Positions 22,995-31,478 of a DNA stretch of 49,707 nt are shown here, piece after piece. The stretch lies in assembly GCA_937925605.1 (NCBI GenBank), contig CALALV010000008.1:1-49707 (forward strand), written 5' to 3'. Below the pieces are notes generated by a model. That model was not told where the DNA came from. It was given only the letters and a program-made list of their open reading frames with translations, and made no database searches. Numbering within the stretch: position 1 is the first letter of the stretch; each line of letters starts with the position of its first letter. This stretch comes from an uncultured Woeseia sp. GTDB taxonomy: Bacteria; Pseudomonadota; Gammaproteobacteria; Steroidobacterales; Woeseiaceae. The position numbers were made by a program, and so were the translations under genes.

Positions 22995-24062
22995 TCAGGC
23001 CTCGTCGTAGTCCAGCGTGACGCTGTCGCTCACGGGGTGCGACTGGCAGGCCAGCACGAAGCCCGCCTCGACCTCCCAGGGTTCGAGCCCGTAATTCGTG
23101 TCCATCCGCACCTCGCCCGCGACGACTTTCGTGCGGCAGGTCGCGCAGACGCCGCCCTTGCAGGAATACGGCAGCTCGATCCCGTGCTGCGCCGCGGCAT
23201 CGACGATGCTGTCACCGGCGTGCGGCATCGCGAAGTGCCGGCGGTGCCCGTCCATGATTACGGTGATGTCGGCGTCGCCGCTCGCCTCTCCGGCCGCGAC
23301 GGGCGGTTGCGCGGACCTGCGCGGCGCGCCGAAGCGCTCGACGTGGATCGCGTCCCCGGGCAGGCCGGCCGCGGCGAGCGCGCCCTGCACGGTCTCGATC
23401 ATCGTGTCCGGGCCGCAGACGAAGGCTTCGTCCGGGGCCAGCCCCGCGCAGAAGCGCTCGAGCAGCTCGGCCACCTTGTCCGCGTCCAGCCGGCCGTGGA
23501 ACACGGGAAACTCCTGTTCCTCGCGGCTGAACAGGAAGTACAGCTGCAGGCGCTCGGGAAAGCGGTTCTTCAGCGCGTACAGGTCGTCGATGAACATCGT
23601 CGTGCGCTGCCGCCGGTTGCCGTAGAACAGCACGACGCGGCTCGCAGGCTCCTGCTCGAGCGTCGCGCGGACGATCGACAGGATCGGCGTGATGCCGCTG
23701 CCGGCGGCGAAAGCGAGGTAGGTCTTCGCGGCCGCCGGATCGATCGACGCGTGGAACTGGCCGAACGGCGGCATGACGGCCAGCGTGTCGCCGGCCGCGA
23801 GCGTCTCCGCAGCGAAGCCCGAGAACGCCCCGCCCGGCTGGATGCGCACGCCGATCTCGAGCGGCAGGCGGCCCGGGGCGGAGCAGATGCTGTAGGTGCG
23901 GCGCACGCGCTTGCCGTCGATCTCGACCTGCACCGGCAGGTGCTGGCCCGGCAGGAACGCGAACTCGCTCTCGAGCTCCGGCGGCACCTCGAGCGCGATG
24001 CGGCGCGAGTCGGCGGTTTCGGCCGTGATGCGCGCGACGCGCAATGGATGGAACTGGCGCAT
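22995..24062 (-). CDS. paaE: Phenylacetyl-CoA epoxidase reductase subunit PaaE
   Basis: 355 residues: an N-terminal FAD/NAD(P)H oxidoreductase module (RRTYSICSAPG for FAD, GSGITPILSIVRATL for nucleotide) and a C-terminal 2Fe-2S ferredoxin domain with CKGGVCATCRTKV and the last Cys in LACQSHPVSD. PaaE passes electrons from NADPH to the PaaAC diiron site. It is the last paa gene of this block, 13 bases after paaD. Confidence 0.96.
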   Translation of the reverse strand: MRQFHPLRVARITAETADSRRIALEVPPELESEFAFLPGQHLPVQVEIDGKRVRRTYSICSAPGRLPLEIGVRIQPGGAFSGFAAETLAAGDTLAVMPPFGQFHASIDPAAAKTYLAFAAGSGITPILSIVRATLEQEPASRVVLFYGNRRQRTTMFIDDLYALKNRFPERLQLYFLFSREEQEFPVFHGRLDADKVAELLERFCAGLAPDEAFVCGPDTMIETVQGALAAAGLPGDAIHVERFGAPRRSAQPPVAAGEASGDADITVIMDGHRRHFAMPHAGDSIVDAAAQHGIELPYSCKGGVCATCRTKVVAGEVRMDTNYGLEPWEVEAGFVLACQSHPVSDSVTLDYDEA

Positions 24063-24075
24063 GGCGGTCCAGGGC

Positions 24076-24582
24076 TCAGATGCACTTGAAGTGGTCGAAG
24101 GGTTCGCGGCAGGCCTCGCAGCGCCAGGCCGACTTGCACGGCGTCGAGCCGAACTCCGAGAGGCGTGTCGTGTCGGTCGAATTGCAGTGCGGGCAGGCGA
24201 CCGGCAGCGCCGGGCCGCGCAGGCTCCGGCTGCCGGGCGGCGGTGCGATGCCGAAGGCGCGCAGCCGCTCGCGGCCGGCCTCGCTGATCCAGTCGGTGGT
24301 CCAGGGCGGCGCCAGCTGGCGCCGGACCTCGACCTCTTTCCAACCGGCCCTGCGCAGGGCCGCGGCGATGTCGGCCTCGATGACCTCCGTTGCCGGGCAG
24401 CCGGAATAGGTCGGCGTCACGTCGACGACCAGCCGGCCACCCTCCTCGTGCGCGCCGCGCACGATCCCCAGATCGACGACGCTGACGACCGGGATTTCCG
24501 GATCGGGGACGCCCGCGAGGATTTCCCGCACGCGCCCGGCGAGCGCCGCGTCGCGGGCAGGCTGTGACTGCGCTGCGCTCAT
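24076..24582 (-). CDS. paaD: Phenylacetyl-CoA epoxidase accessory protein PaaD
   Basis: 168 residues. An N-terminal MIP18/DUF59 domain (VREILAGVPDPEIPVVSVVDLGIV ... VDVTPTYSGCPATEVIEADI) is followed by a Cys-rich tail (CPHCNSTDTTRLSEFGSTPC ... CEACREPFDHFKCI). This tail distinguishes PaaD from the general Fe-S assembly family. It is thought to mature Fe-S or diiron centres of the complex. One base separates it from paaC. Confidence 0.95.
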   Translation of the reverse strand: MSAAQSQPARDAALAGRVREILAGVPDPEIPVVSVVDLGIVRGAHEEGGRLVVDVTPTYSGCPATEVIEADIAAALRRAGWKEVEVRRQLAPPWTTDWISEAGRERLRAFGIAPPPGSRSLRGPALPVACPHCNSTDTTRLSEFGSTPCKSAWRCEACREPFDHFKCI

Positions 24583-24583
24583 G

Positions 24584-25375
24584 TCACCAGCGCGCGTCCA
24601 GGTAGGCGCGCTGCAGGAACTGCATCTCGGCCAGCAGGTAGCCCAGGTGCTCGCTGTGGCGGCCCTGGCGGCCGCCGCCGTCCATCCACTCGTCCGCGGG
24701 CATCGTCAGTGTGGCTTCCGCGAGGACCGCCGCGACCCGCTCGCGCCAGGGCTCGCGCAGCGCCGGCAGGTCGGGCCCGCCGAAGTGCGCGGCGAACGCG
24801 GCGTCGACGTCGTCCGCGGCGAAGGGCTCGCCGGTGAAGCGCCACAGGTCGTCAAGCGACGCCTGCATGCGCCGGTGGCTTTCCTCAGTGCCGTCGCCGA
24901 GGCGCACGACCCACTGCGACGCATGGCGCAGGTGGTAACGGATTTCCTTCTCCGCGCGCGCGGCGATCGCGGCCAGGCGCTCGTCCGCGCAGCGCGCCAG
25001 CGCCTCGAGCTGCAGCAGGTAGAACTGTTCGAACAGGAACTGCCGGGCGGTCAGGTCGCCGAAGTGGCCGTTCGGCTGCTCGACCAGCAGCAGGTTCCGG
25101 AACTCGTGGCCGTCACGGCGAAAGGCGTAGTAATCCTCGTCCCGCCCGCCGCCCTCGAGCTCCGCGGCGTAGGCATAGAACATGCGCGCCTGGCCCACGT
25201 AATCGAGCGCGAAGTTCGCGTTCGCGAGCTCTTCCTCGAGCTCCGGGCCGTGGGTCATTGCCTCGGCCAGCCGCTGGCCGAGGATCAGCGCGTTATCGCC
25301 GAGGCGCAGCACGGTCCCGAGCAACGCCTGGTCGGGCGTCGGCGCACCGTCCCTGTCCATCGCGTGCTCGTTCAC
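24584..25375 (-). CDS. paaC: Phenylacetyl-CoA epoxidase structural subunit PaaC
   Basis: 263 residues with a ferritin-like four-helix fold: LGDNALILGQRLAEAMTHGPELEEELANANFALDYVGQAR and YHLRHASQWVVRLGDGTEESH are PaaC hallmarks. PaaC pairs with PaaA but lacks its full diiron ligand set. The ATG at 25375 overlaps the paaB stop (ATGA). Confidence 0.95.
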   Translation of the reverse strand: MNEHAMDRDGAPTPDQALLGTVLRLGDNALILGQRLAEAMTHGPELEEELANANFALDYVGQARMFYAYAAELEGGGRDEDYYAFRRDGHEFRNLLLVEQPNGHFGDLTARQFLFEQFYLLQLEALARCADERLAAIAARAEKEIRYHLRHASQWVVRLGDGTEESHRRMQASLDDLWRFTGEPFAADDVDAAFAAHFGGPDLPALREPWRERVAAVLAEATLTMPADEWMDGGGRQGRHSEHLGYLLAEMQFLQRAYLDARW

Positions 25376-25659
25376 AGGTTCTCGACCCCGTCCGGTATCT
25401 CGTAGAAGGTCGGGTGGCGGTAGATCTTGTCCGCGGCCGGCTCAAAGAAGGCCTCGGAGTCGGCCGGGTCGGACGCCACGAGGTCGGCCGACCTGACGAC
25501 CCAGATCGACACGCCTTCGCTGCGCCGCGTGTACACGTCGCGGGCGTGGTCGATCGCCATCTGTGCGTCGGCGGCATGGATGCTGCCGGCGTGCCGGTGC
25601 GCGAGCCCCGCTTTCGAGCGGATGAACACTTCCCAGAGCGGCCAGTTCTCGTCTTGCAT
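25372..25659 (-). CDS. paaB: Phenylacetyl-CoA epoxidase subunit PaaB
   Basis: 95 residues, MQDENWPLWEVFIRSKAGLA then HRHAGSIHAADAQMAIDHAR, typical PaaB. It bridges PaaAC heterodimers and is required for activity. The start ATG at 25659 is followed by the canonical W-P-L-W-E-V-F. The frame continues upstream only as a shadow of paaA. It ends FYEIPDGVENL with the stop overlapping paaC. Confidence 0.95.
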   Translation of the reverse strand: MQDENWPLWEVFIRSKAGLAHRHAGSIHAADAQMAIDHARDVYTRRSEGVSIWVVRSADLVASDPADSEAFFEPAADKIYRHPTFYEIPDGVENL

Positions 25660-25670
25660 CCCGGCGTCCC

Positions 25671-26660
25671 TCACGCGGCCCGGCGGCCGCGCTGCTTCGT
25701 GGCATACGCGCGCGCAGCCTCGCGAACCCAGGCGCCTTCGGCGTGTGCCCGGTTGCGGGTTTCGAGCCGCTGGCGGTTGCAGGGCCCGTTGCCCTTCAGC
25801 ACCTGGATGAACTCCTCCCAGTCGATCTCGCCGTAGCGGTAATGCCCGGACGCCGCGTCGTACTCCAGGTCGTCGTCCGGCACCCTGAGACCCAGGAACT
25901 CGGCCTGCGGCACCGTGACGTCGACGAACTTCTGGCGCAGCTCGTCGTTCGAGAAGCGCTTGATCTTCCAGGCCATCGACTGCGCCGAGTGCTTCGAGTC
26001 CTTGTCCGAGGGACCGAACATCATCAGCGACGGCCACCACCAGCGGTCCAGCGCGTCCTGCGCCATCGCCTTCTGTTCGGGCGTGCCGCGGGCGAGCGAC
26101 AGCATGATGTCGAAGCCCTGGCGCTGGTGGAAGCTCTCTTCCTTGCAGATGCGTACCATCGCGCGCGCGTACGGGCCGTAGGAGCAGCGGCACAGCGGCA
26201 CCTGGTTCATGATCGCGGCGCCGTCGACCAGCCAGCCGATCGCGCCGATGTCCGCCCACGACAAGGTCGGGTAGTTGAAGATGGACGAGTACTTGGCCTT
26301 GCCCGTCAGCAGGTCGTCGACCATCTCCTCGCGCGAGGTGCCGAGCGTCTCGGCCGCGGAGTACAGGTAGTGGCCGTGGCCGGCCTCGTCCTGCACCTTG
26401 GCGATCAGGATCGCCTTGCGCTTCAGGCTGGGCGCGCGCGTGAGCCAGTTGCCCTCCGGCTGCATGCCGATGATCTCGGAGTGCGCGTGCTGCGAGATCT
26501 GGCGGACCAGCGTGCGCCGGTAGGCCTCCGGCATCCAGTCCTTCGGCTCGATCTTCTCCTCCGCGTCGACGCGCGCCTGGAACGCGGCGAGGCGCTCCGC
26601 GGACTCGGCGGCTTGCGCTTCGCCCTTGCCGGCTTTCTGGTCGAGACCCTGGGTGTACAT
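25671..26660 (-). CDS. paaA: Phenylacetyl-CoA epoxidase catalytic subunit PaaA
   Basis: 329 residues with the ferritin-like diiron core: QDEAGHGHYLYSAAETLG and RICKEESFHQRQGFDIMLSL carry the Glu and His ligands, and KYSSIFNYPTLSWADIGAIG is conserved in PaaA. It epoxidises the ring of phenylacetyl-CoA using O2. The ribosome site GGGAGG lies just before the ATG at 26660. A 76-base gap separates it from paaI and contains a candidate promoter, so paaABCDE may have its own start. Confidence 0.97.
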   Translation of the reverse strand: MYTQGLDQKAGKGEAQAAESAERLAAFQARVDAEEKIEPKDWMPEAYRRTLVRQISQHAHSEIIGMQPEGNWLTRAPSLKRKAILIAKVQDEAGHGHYLYSAAETLGTSREEMVDDLLTGKAKYSSIFNYPTLSWADIGAIGWLVDGAAIMNQVPLCRCSYGPYARAMVRICKEESFHQRQGFDIMLSLARGTPEQKAMAQDALDRWWWPSLMMFGPSDKDSKHSAQSMAWKIKRFSNDELRQKFVDVTVPQAEFLGLRVPDDDLEYDAASGHYRYGEIDWEEFIQVLKGNGPCNRQRLETRNRAHAEGAWVREAARAYATKQRGRRAA

Positions 26661-26696
26661 GCCTGTCCTCCCGCAAGGGGCTGTGGCTAGCCCGTC

Positions 26697-26739
26697 AATC
26701 TGTCACATTTTTTCCGAATTATCAACGCGCGATGTATCA
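26697..26739 (-). promoter_or_regulatory. Candidate internal promoter upstream of paaA with a possible PaaX half-site
   Basis: On the minus strand TTGATA (26725-26720) and CAGATT (26702-26697) are 17 bases apart, a fair sigma70-like pair in otherwise GC-rich DNA. Just upstream, TGATACATCGCG (26739-26728) recalls parts of the published PaaX motif (TGATTCG). The match is imperfect. Confidence 0.35.
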
Positions 26740-27183
26740 CGTTGCCCGACCCGCCGGCAGCAGCGGGCGCCCGCTGGCCACCGCCCGCCCGCGGAACAGC
26801 GCGACCGTCCTGCCCTCGCCGTTCTCGACGACGACGTCGTAGACGCCGACGCGCTTGCCCCGCTGGCGCTCGGCCGCGCTGGCCGTCAGCGTGTCGCCGA
26901 GCTTCGCCGGCCGCAGGAAGTCGATGCTGGCGCCGCCGGCCAGCGTGACGTCGTCGTAGGCGTTGCACGCGAACGCGAACGCGCTGTCGGCCAGCGCGAA
27001 GATGAAGCCGCCGTGGCAGACGGCGTGACCGTTCAGCATTTCGTCGGTCACGCTCATGACGGCAACGGCCTCGCCGGGCGCCGGGATCGTGATCTTCATG
27101 CCGAGCGAGCGCGATGCGTGATCGCTTTCGAACATCTGTCGGGCACAGGCGCGGGCCCGTGCGAGGTCGGCGTCTTCGGTCAT
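26737..27183 (-). CDS. paaI: Hydroxyphenylacetyl-CoA thioesterase PaaI
   Basis: 148 residues, hotdog fold. ARQMFESDHASRSLGMKI and MLNGHAVCHGGFIFALADSAFAFACNAYD are the PaaI signature with the catalytic Asp in the ADSAF helix. It releases CoA from stalled ring-hydroxylated or reactive intermediates of phenylacetate breakdown. The start at 27183 overlaps the paaX stop (ATGA); the frame reads further upstream only inside paaX. Confidence 0.95.
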   Translation of the reverse strand: MTEDADLARARACARQMFESDHASRSLGMKITIPAPGEAVAVMSVTDEMLNGHAVCHGGFIFALADSAFAFACNAYDDVTLAGGASIDFLRPAKLGDTLTASAAERQRGKRVGVYDVVVENGEGRTVALFRGRAVASGRPLLPAGRAT

Positions 27184-28106
27184 CGGCTCAGCCCTCCGAA
27201 TCGCTGGTAAAAAGCAGGCTCGGGCGGCGGCAGCGGCCCGTCGGCCGTTTCCATCGCCTCGCCCAGGTAGTCGTCGGCCGCCTCGTGCACGGCGCGGTAC
27301 AGGTTGCGGCACAGCTGGTAGGCCGGCGTGCCGTGCCAGCCGGGCGGCAACAGTTCGACGGGCAGCAGCGGGTCACGCAGCAGGATCTTGCGGTATTCCT
27401 GGATCAGCAGCGTGCGCACCGTGAAGGCACGCGCCGCTTCGATCCGGCGTGCCTTGCGCAGCGCGGTCCAGACCGGCCGGAAGCGGGTAACGAAGCGACC
27501 GTAGCGGGCATCGATGTCGGCGAGGTCCCAGCTCTTCTCGGCCATCGCCGACAGCGCGCGGTCCTGGCCCGGTTCGAAGGTCTCGCCCGTCAGCAGCACC
27601 AGCGCGTCGCCGAGACCCAGGCGCGCGAGCAGCGCGTCGAGATCCTGCCCGTCCGGCGCCGGGTGGGCGAGTACGTTGCCGGTGAGCTGGCCGAAGCCGA
27701 GCCAGCCGAGTTCCTTGCGGGCGAGCTCCTTCGGCTGCCCGTCCAGCGCGCCGAGCAGCGCCAGCGTCCAGCGGCCGTCCCAGTGCTGGCGCGGCTCGCC
27801 GTAGATGCGGTGCGTGGCCTGCTCGAAACGGGCGGCGCCGTCCGCGGTCAGCCGGTAGTAGCTGCGCCGGCCGAGTTGCTCGACGTCGAACCAGCCGTCC
27901 TTCGTCAGGCGGAACATCGACGTGCGCACGAGCCGCTCGCTGGCGCCGAACACGGCCAGCGCGCGGATCAGGCTGCCGATCCAGACGGAGCCACCGCGCG
28001 GCGCGATCGCGTCGCCGAAGACGGTCGTCAGCAGTGTGCCGGCCCGCAGGGTCGGCCGCGAACGGAACTCGTCGAGCAGGCGGGTCGTGGCGGCTTTGAC
28101 GGACAT
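27180..28106 (-). CDS. paaX: Phenylacetate regulon repressor PaaX
   Basis: 308 residues: N-terminal winged-helix domain (SLIRALAVFGASERLVRTSMFRLTKDGWF), central PaaX domain (HWDGRWTLALLG) and C-terminal domain (LLIQEYRKILLRDPLLPVELLPPGWHG). PaaX binds promoters of the pathway and is released by phenylacetyl-CoA. It is the first gene of the minus-strand paa operon and is divergent from paaZ; the 128-base intergenic region should hold its operators. Confidence 0.96.
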   Translation of the reverse strand: MSVKAATTRLLDEFRSRPTLRAGTLLTTVFGDAIAPRGGSVWIGSLIRALAVFGASERLVRTSMFRLTKDGWFDVEQLGRRSYYRLTADGAARFEQATHRIYGEPRQHWDGRWTLALLGALDGQPKELARKELGWLGFGQLTGNVLAHPAPDGQDLDALLARLGLGDALVLLTGETFEPGQDRALSAMAEKSWDLADIDARYGRFVTRFRPVWTALRKARRIEAARAFTVRTLLIQEYRKILLRDPLLPVELLPPGWHGTPAYQLCRNLYRAVHEAADDYLGEAMETADGPLPPPEPAFYQRFGGLSR

Positions 28107-28160
28107 GGCGCAGCGTTCGACGGCGATGGCGGCACGTTACAACCCGATACGGCAAAACAC

Positions 28161-28174
28161 AATCGGCGCCGATT
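28161..28174. promoter_or_regulatory. Palindrome in the paaX-paaZ control region
   Basis: AATCGGCGCCGATT is a perfect 14-bp palindrome centred at 28167/28168 in the divergent promoter region. It is a candidate PaaX operator, though it does not match the E. coli consensus as I remember it. Its place, 54 bases before the paaX ATG and 60 before the paaZ ATG, would let one bound repressor act on both genes. Confidence 0.45.
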
Positions 28175-28234
28175 TTTGTATCCCAAGCCGCGGGTGTATG
28201 CTGCGCCTCCGGTCACAGCAGGTTGAGGATCCCG

Positions 28235-30289
28235 ATGAGCAAGCTCGAGCACTATGTACAGGGCCGCTGGCAGGCTGGCGACGGCGACGGCGCGCCGCTG
28301 GTCTCGGCGGTGAACGGCGCGGCGCTCGCGAGCATTACCAGCGCCGGCCTCGACTTCGGCGGCATCCTCGAGCATGCGCGCTCGGTCGGCGGACCGGCGC
28401 TGCGCAAATTCACCTTCCACGAGCGCGCGCTGATGCTGAAGGCGCTCGCGAAGCACCTGAACGAGCACAAGGCCGAGCTGTACGCGCTCTCGACCGAGAC
28501 CGGCGCGACGAAGAAGGACAGCTGGATCGACATCGACGGCGGCATCTCGACGCTGTTCGTCTATTCGTCGAAGGGCCGCCGCGAGATGCCGAATTCGACC
28601 GTCTACCTCGACGGCCCGCCCGAGATGCTGTCGCGCAACGGCAGCTTCGTCGGCCAGCACGTCTGCACGCCCTTGCTCGGCGCCGCGGTGCACATCAACG
28701 CGTTCAACTTCCCGGTGTGGGGCATGCTCGAGAAGCTCGCGCCGACGCTGCTCGCCGGCATGCCGGCGATCGTCAAGCCGGCCTCGTCGACCGCTTACCT
28801 GACCGAGCTCGCGGTACGCCGCATGCTCGAGGCGGACATCCTGCCGGAGGGCGCGCTGCAGCTGATCTGCGGCAGCACGGGCGACCTGTTCGAGCACCTC
28901 GGTGCGCAGGACGTCGTCGCATTCACCGGCTCCAAGTCCACGGCCGAGAAACTGCAGCAGCACCCGCGCGTGATCGCCGAGTCGGTGCGTTTCACAGCGG
29001 AGACGGACTCGCTGAACGCGTCGATCCTCGGCCCTGACGCGACGCCGGACACGCCCGAGTTCGAGTTGTACGTCAACGAGGTCGTGCGCGAGATGACCGC
29101 GAAAGCCGGGCAGAAGTGCACGGCGATCCGGCGCATCATCGCGCCCTCGGCGCTCGCCGCCGACCTCGTGCGCGCCCTGTCCGACGCGCTGGGCAAAGTC
29201 CGCGTCGGCCACCCGGGTCACAAGGATGTCGACATGGGGGCGCTCGCCTCGCTCGGCCAGCGCGACGAGGTCCGCGGCAAGGTCGGCGAGCTCGCGGCCG
29301 AGGCGGACGTCGTCTACGGTAACCGCGACGACTTCGACCTGATCGACGCGGACGCGCGCAAGGGCGCGTTCTTCATGCCGACGCTGCTGCACTGCGAGAA
29401 GCCGCTCGCCGCGGCGCGCGTGCACTCGGTCGAGGCCTTCGGCCCGGTCAGCACGGTGCTGCCCTACCAGACGCTCGACGAGGCGATCGAGCTCGCGCGC
29501 CTCGGCAACGGCAGCCTGGCCGGCTCGATCGTCACGAACGACGACGGCATCGCCCGCGAACTCGCGCTCGGCTGCGCCGCCTGGCACGGCCGCCTGCTGA
29601 TCCTGAACCGCCGCTCCGCGAAGGAATCGACCGGCCACGGCTCGCCGCTGCCGCACCTGGTGCACGGCGGCCCCGGCCGCGCCGGCGGCGGCGAGGAACT
29701 GGGCGGCATCCGCGGCGTGCTCCACTACATGCAGCGCACGGCGCTGCAGGGCGACCCGCAGGCGCTGACCGCGATCGGCGGGCGCTGGATTCGCGGCGCG
29801 GACACGCGCGCGGAGGAGCGCCACCCGTTCCGCAAGACCTTCGAGGAACTCGCGATCGGCGATACCGTGGTCGCGGGCCCGAAGACGGTCACGCAGGACG
29901 ACATCGACCACTTCGCGGACTTCACCGGCGACCGCTTCTACGCGCACACCGACGAAGAGGCGGCGAAGAAAAACCCGTTCTTCGACGGCCGCGTCGCGCA
30001 CGGCTACGGCATCGTGTCCTTCGCGGCCGGCCTGTTCGTCGACCCGGACTTCGGGCCGGTGCTCGCGAACTACGGCCTCGACGACCTGCGCTTCGCGACG
30101 CCGCTGAACGCCGGCGACTCGATGAGCGTGCGCCTGACCTGCAAGCAGAAGACGCTGCGCATCGACTCGGGCTACGGCGAGGTGCGCTGGGATGCGGAAG
30201 TCACGAACCAGCACGACGAGATCGTCGCGAGCTACGACGTGCTGACGATGGTCGCTACGCAGGAAGAGTGGGAGAAGGTCAGGCCGTGA
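28235..30289 (+). CDS. paaZ: Bifunctional oxepin-CoA hydrolase/3-oxo-5,6-dehydrosuberyl-CoA semialdehyde dehydrogenase PaaZ
   Basis: 684 residues. The N-terminal aldehyde dehydrogenase domain (1 to about 520) has the catalytic Cys in AGQKCTAIRRI and the substrate loop VHINAFNFPVWGMLEKLAP. The C-terminal MaoC-type hydratase domain (from about 535) has DRFYAHTDEEAAKKNPFFDG and RVAHGYGIVSF with catalytic Asp and His. PaaZ opens the oxepin ring and oxidises the resulting aldehyde. Start at 28235 with GAGG upstream; a TTG at 28223 is in frame but less likely. Confidence 0.96.
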   Translation: MSKLEHYVQGRWQAGDGDGAPLVSAVNGAALASITSAGLDFGGILEHARSVGGPALRKFTFHERALMLKALAKHLNEHKAELYALSTETGATKKDSWIDIDGGISTLFVYSSKGRREMPNSTVYLDGPPEMLSRNGSFVGQHVCTPLLGAAVHINAFNFPVWGMLEKLAPTLLAGMPAIVKPASSTAYLTELAVRRMLEADILPEGALQLICGSTGDLFEHLGAQDVVAFTGSKSTAEKLQQHPRVIAESVRFTAETDSLNASILGPDATPDTPEFELYVNEVVREMTAKAGQKCTAIRRIIAPSALAADLVRALSDALGKVRVGHPGHKDVDMGALASLGQRDEVRGKVGELAAEADVVYGNRDDFDLIDADARKGAFFMPTLLHCEKPLAAARVHSVEAFGPVSTVLPYQTLDEAIELARLGNGSLAGSIVTNDDGIARELALGCAAWHGRLLILNRRSAKESTGHGSPLPHLVHGGPGRAGGGEELGGIRGVLHYMQRTALQGDPQALTAIGGRWIRGADTRAEERHPFRKTFEELAIGDTVVAGPKTVTQDDIDHFADFTGDRFYAHTDEEAAKKNPFFDGRVAHGYGIVSFAAGLFVDPDFGPVLANYGLDDLRFATPLNAGDSMSVRLTCKQKTLRIDSGYGEVRWDAEVTNQHDEIVASYDVLTMVATQEEWEKVRP

Positions 30290-30369
30290 ACCGGATCCCG
30301 GGCCGGCCCACCTGGCCAATACCGGGCCGAGCCGTCCGCGTGACCGCGAGCTGAAGCCCGAGCCGAACC

Positions 30370-30591
30370 GTGCGCGAAGCACCACGCATCGTCGAACGCT
30401 CGACCCTGACCTGTCCCGAGTGCGGGCATCGCTCGACGGACCGCATGCCCGTCGATGCCTGTGTCTACTTCTACGACTGCACAGGCTGCGGCGCGCTGCT
30501 GAAACCGAAGAGCGGCGACTGCTGCGTCTACTGCTCCTACGGCGACGTGCCCTGCCCGCCAATCCAGGCCGGCATGGACTGCTGCGGTTGA
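30370..30591 (+). CDS. Small Cys-rich GDCCVxC-domain protein
   Basis: 73 residues with GTG start at 30370. Two CxxC pairs (CPECGH and CTGCG) frame a zinc-ribbon-like region; then LKPKSGDCCVYCSYGDVPCP, the GDCCVxC signature, and a terminal CCG. Some relatives are annotated as selenoproteins or lie near mercury genes; here all key positions are Cys and no in-frame TGA interrupts the motif. Metal binding is likely and function unknown. It is 80 bases after paaZ and may be cotranscribed. No strong ribosome site is visible. Confidence 0.82.
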   Translation: MREAPRIVERSTLTCPECGHRSTDRMPVDACVYFYDCTGCGALLKPKSGDCCVYCSYGDVPCPPIQAGMDCCG

Positions 30592-30640
30592 GTCGCGCCG
30601 GACCCGCAGTCGCGCGTGGCGCCGCGGGCCGGGCGGGCGC

Positions 30641-31342
30641 TCAGAGATGCGGTCTGCCGCGGAGTGGCGGGTCCAGCTGGCCCCAGCCCCTGCCGTGATC
30701 GTAGGTCGCGCGATTGTCCGGGTGGATCGCGTGCTCGCCGTAGCACAGGCGCCGCAGTATCGCCGGCGGGCGCAGGTGCCAGCTGGCCCAGGCGAGCGGC
30801 GTGTCGCCGCGCCCGTCGCGCGCCTCGCGGTCCGCACCGGCTTCCAGCAGCAGATCGATTGTGCGCTCCGTGCCGAACGCGGCGGCGCGGTGCAGCGGGG
30901 TTTCGCCGCGAGTCCGACAATCCCGCATGAAGGCTGCCGTCGGCGCACCGTCGGCCGCGGCCGCGTTCGGTTCGGCGCCGGCCGCCAGCAGCACGGCGAC
31001 GACGTGCTCGCAGACCGGGCGGTTGGCCTTGCACAACGCGGCGTGCAGCGGCGTTTCGCCGCTGTCGTCGCGGCGGAAGCTGGCGTCGGCGCCCTGTTCG
31101 ACGAGGAACTGGCAGAGTTGCCAGTGACCGTGGAAAGCCGCGTCGTGCAGGCCGAGGCCGGCACCGAGCGCCTGCAATCGTTCACCGGCGAGCAGGAGGT
31201 AGCGCACGGCGCTGACGTCGCCGTGGTACGCGCACCACTGTATGAGCGAGACGCCGCCGGCGTCGGTGCTCGTCGGGGCGTGGCCTTCGGCGAGGTAATC
31301 GAATACGCGGTCGGTGCGTCCGTCGGCGATTGTTTGCAACAT
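30641..31342 (-). CDS. Ankyrin-repeat protein
   Basis: 233 residues with about five ankyrin repeats; clear ones contain GLHDAAFHGHWQLCQFLVEQGADASF, GETPLHAALCKANRPVCEHV, GETPLHRAAAFGTERTIDLLLEAGADREAR and GDTPLAWASWHLR. No signal peptide, so cytoplasmic. Ankyrin repeats mediate protein contacts; the partner is unknown. Not coupled to its neighbours: 136 bases separate it from the kinase gene upstream. Confidence 0.9.
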   Translation of the reverse strand: MLQTIADGRTDRVFDYLAEGHAPTSTDAGGVSLIQWCAYHGDVSAVRYLLLAGERLQALGAGLGLHDAAFHGHWQLCQFLVEQGADASFRRDDSGETPLHAALCKANRPVCEHVVAVLLAAGAEPNAAAADGAPTAAFMRDCRTRGETPLHRAAAFGTERTIDLLLEAGADREARDGRGDTPLAWASWHLRPPAILRRLCYGEHAIHPDNRATYDHGRGWGQLDPPLRGRPHL

Positions 31343-31478
31343 CGGACACGCTCCCTGGCTGGACGGCGGAAACCAGTCTACTCCGGTCGGCGCAGACCGG
31401 CAGCCGATGGCCGCGTGCCCGCACGGTACCGTCCGCGGCGAAACGGTGCGAGCGCGCCTGCCGGTGCGCCCGGCAATG

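Noticed and set aside
28028..30562. 844-codon minus-strand frame opposite paaZ
   Set aside because: paaZ on the plus strand matches its family over the whole length; the opposite frame shows no motif.
30589..30591. Stop TGA of the GDCCVxC protein as a selenocysteine codon
   Set aside because: The TGA follows a terminal CCG typical of the family end. The codons after it do not continue any recognisable domain, and no SECIS-like hairpin was evident.
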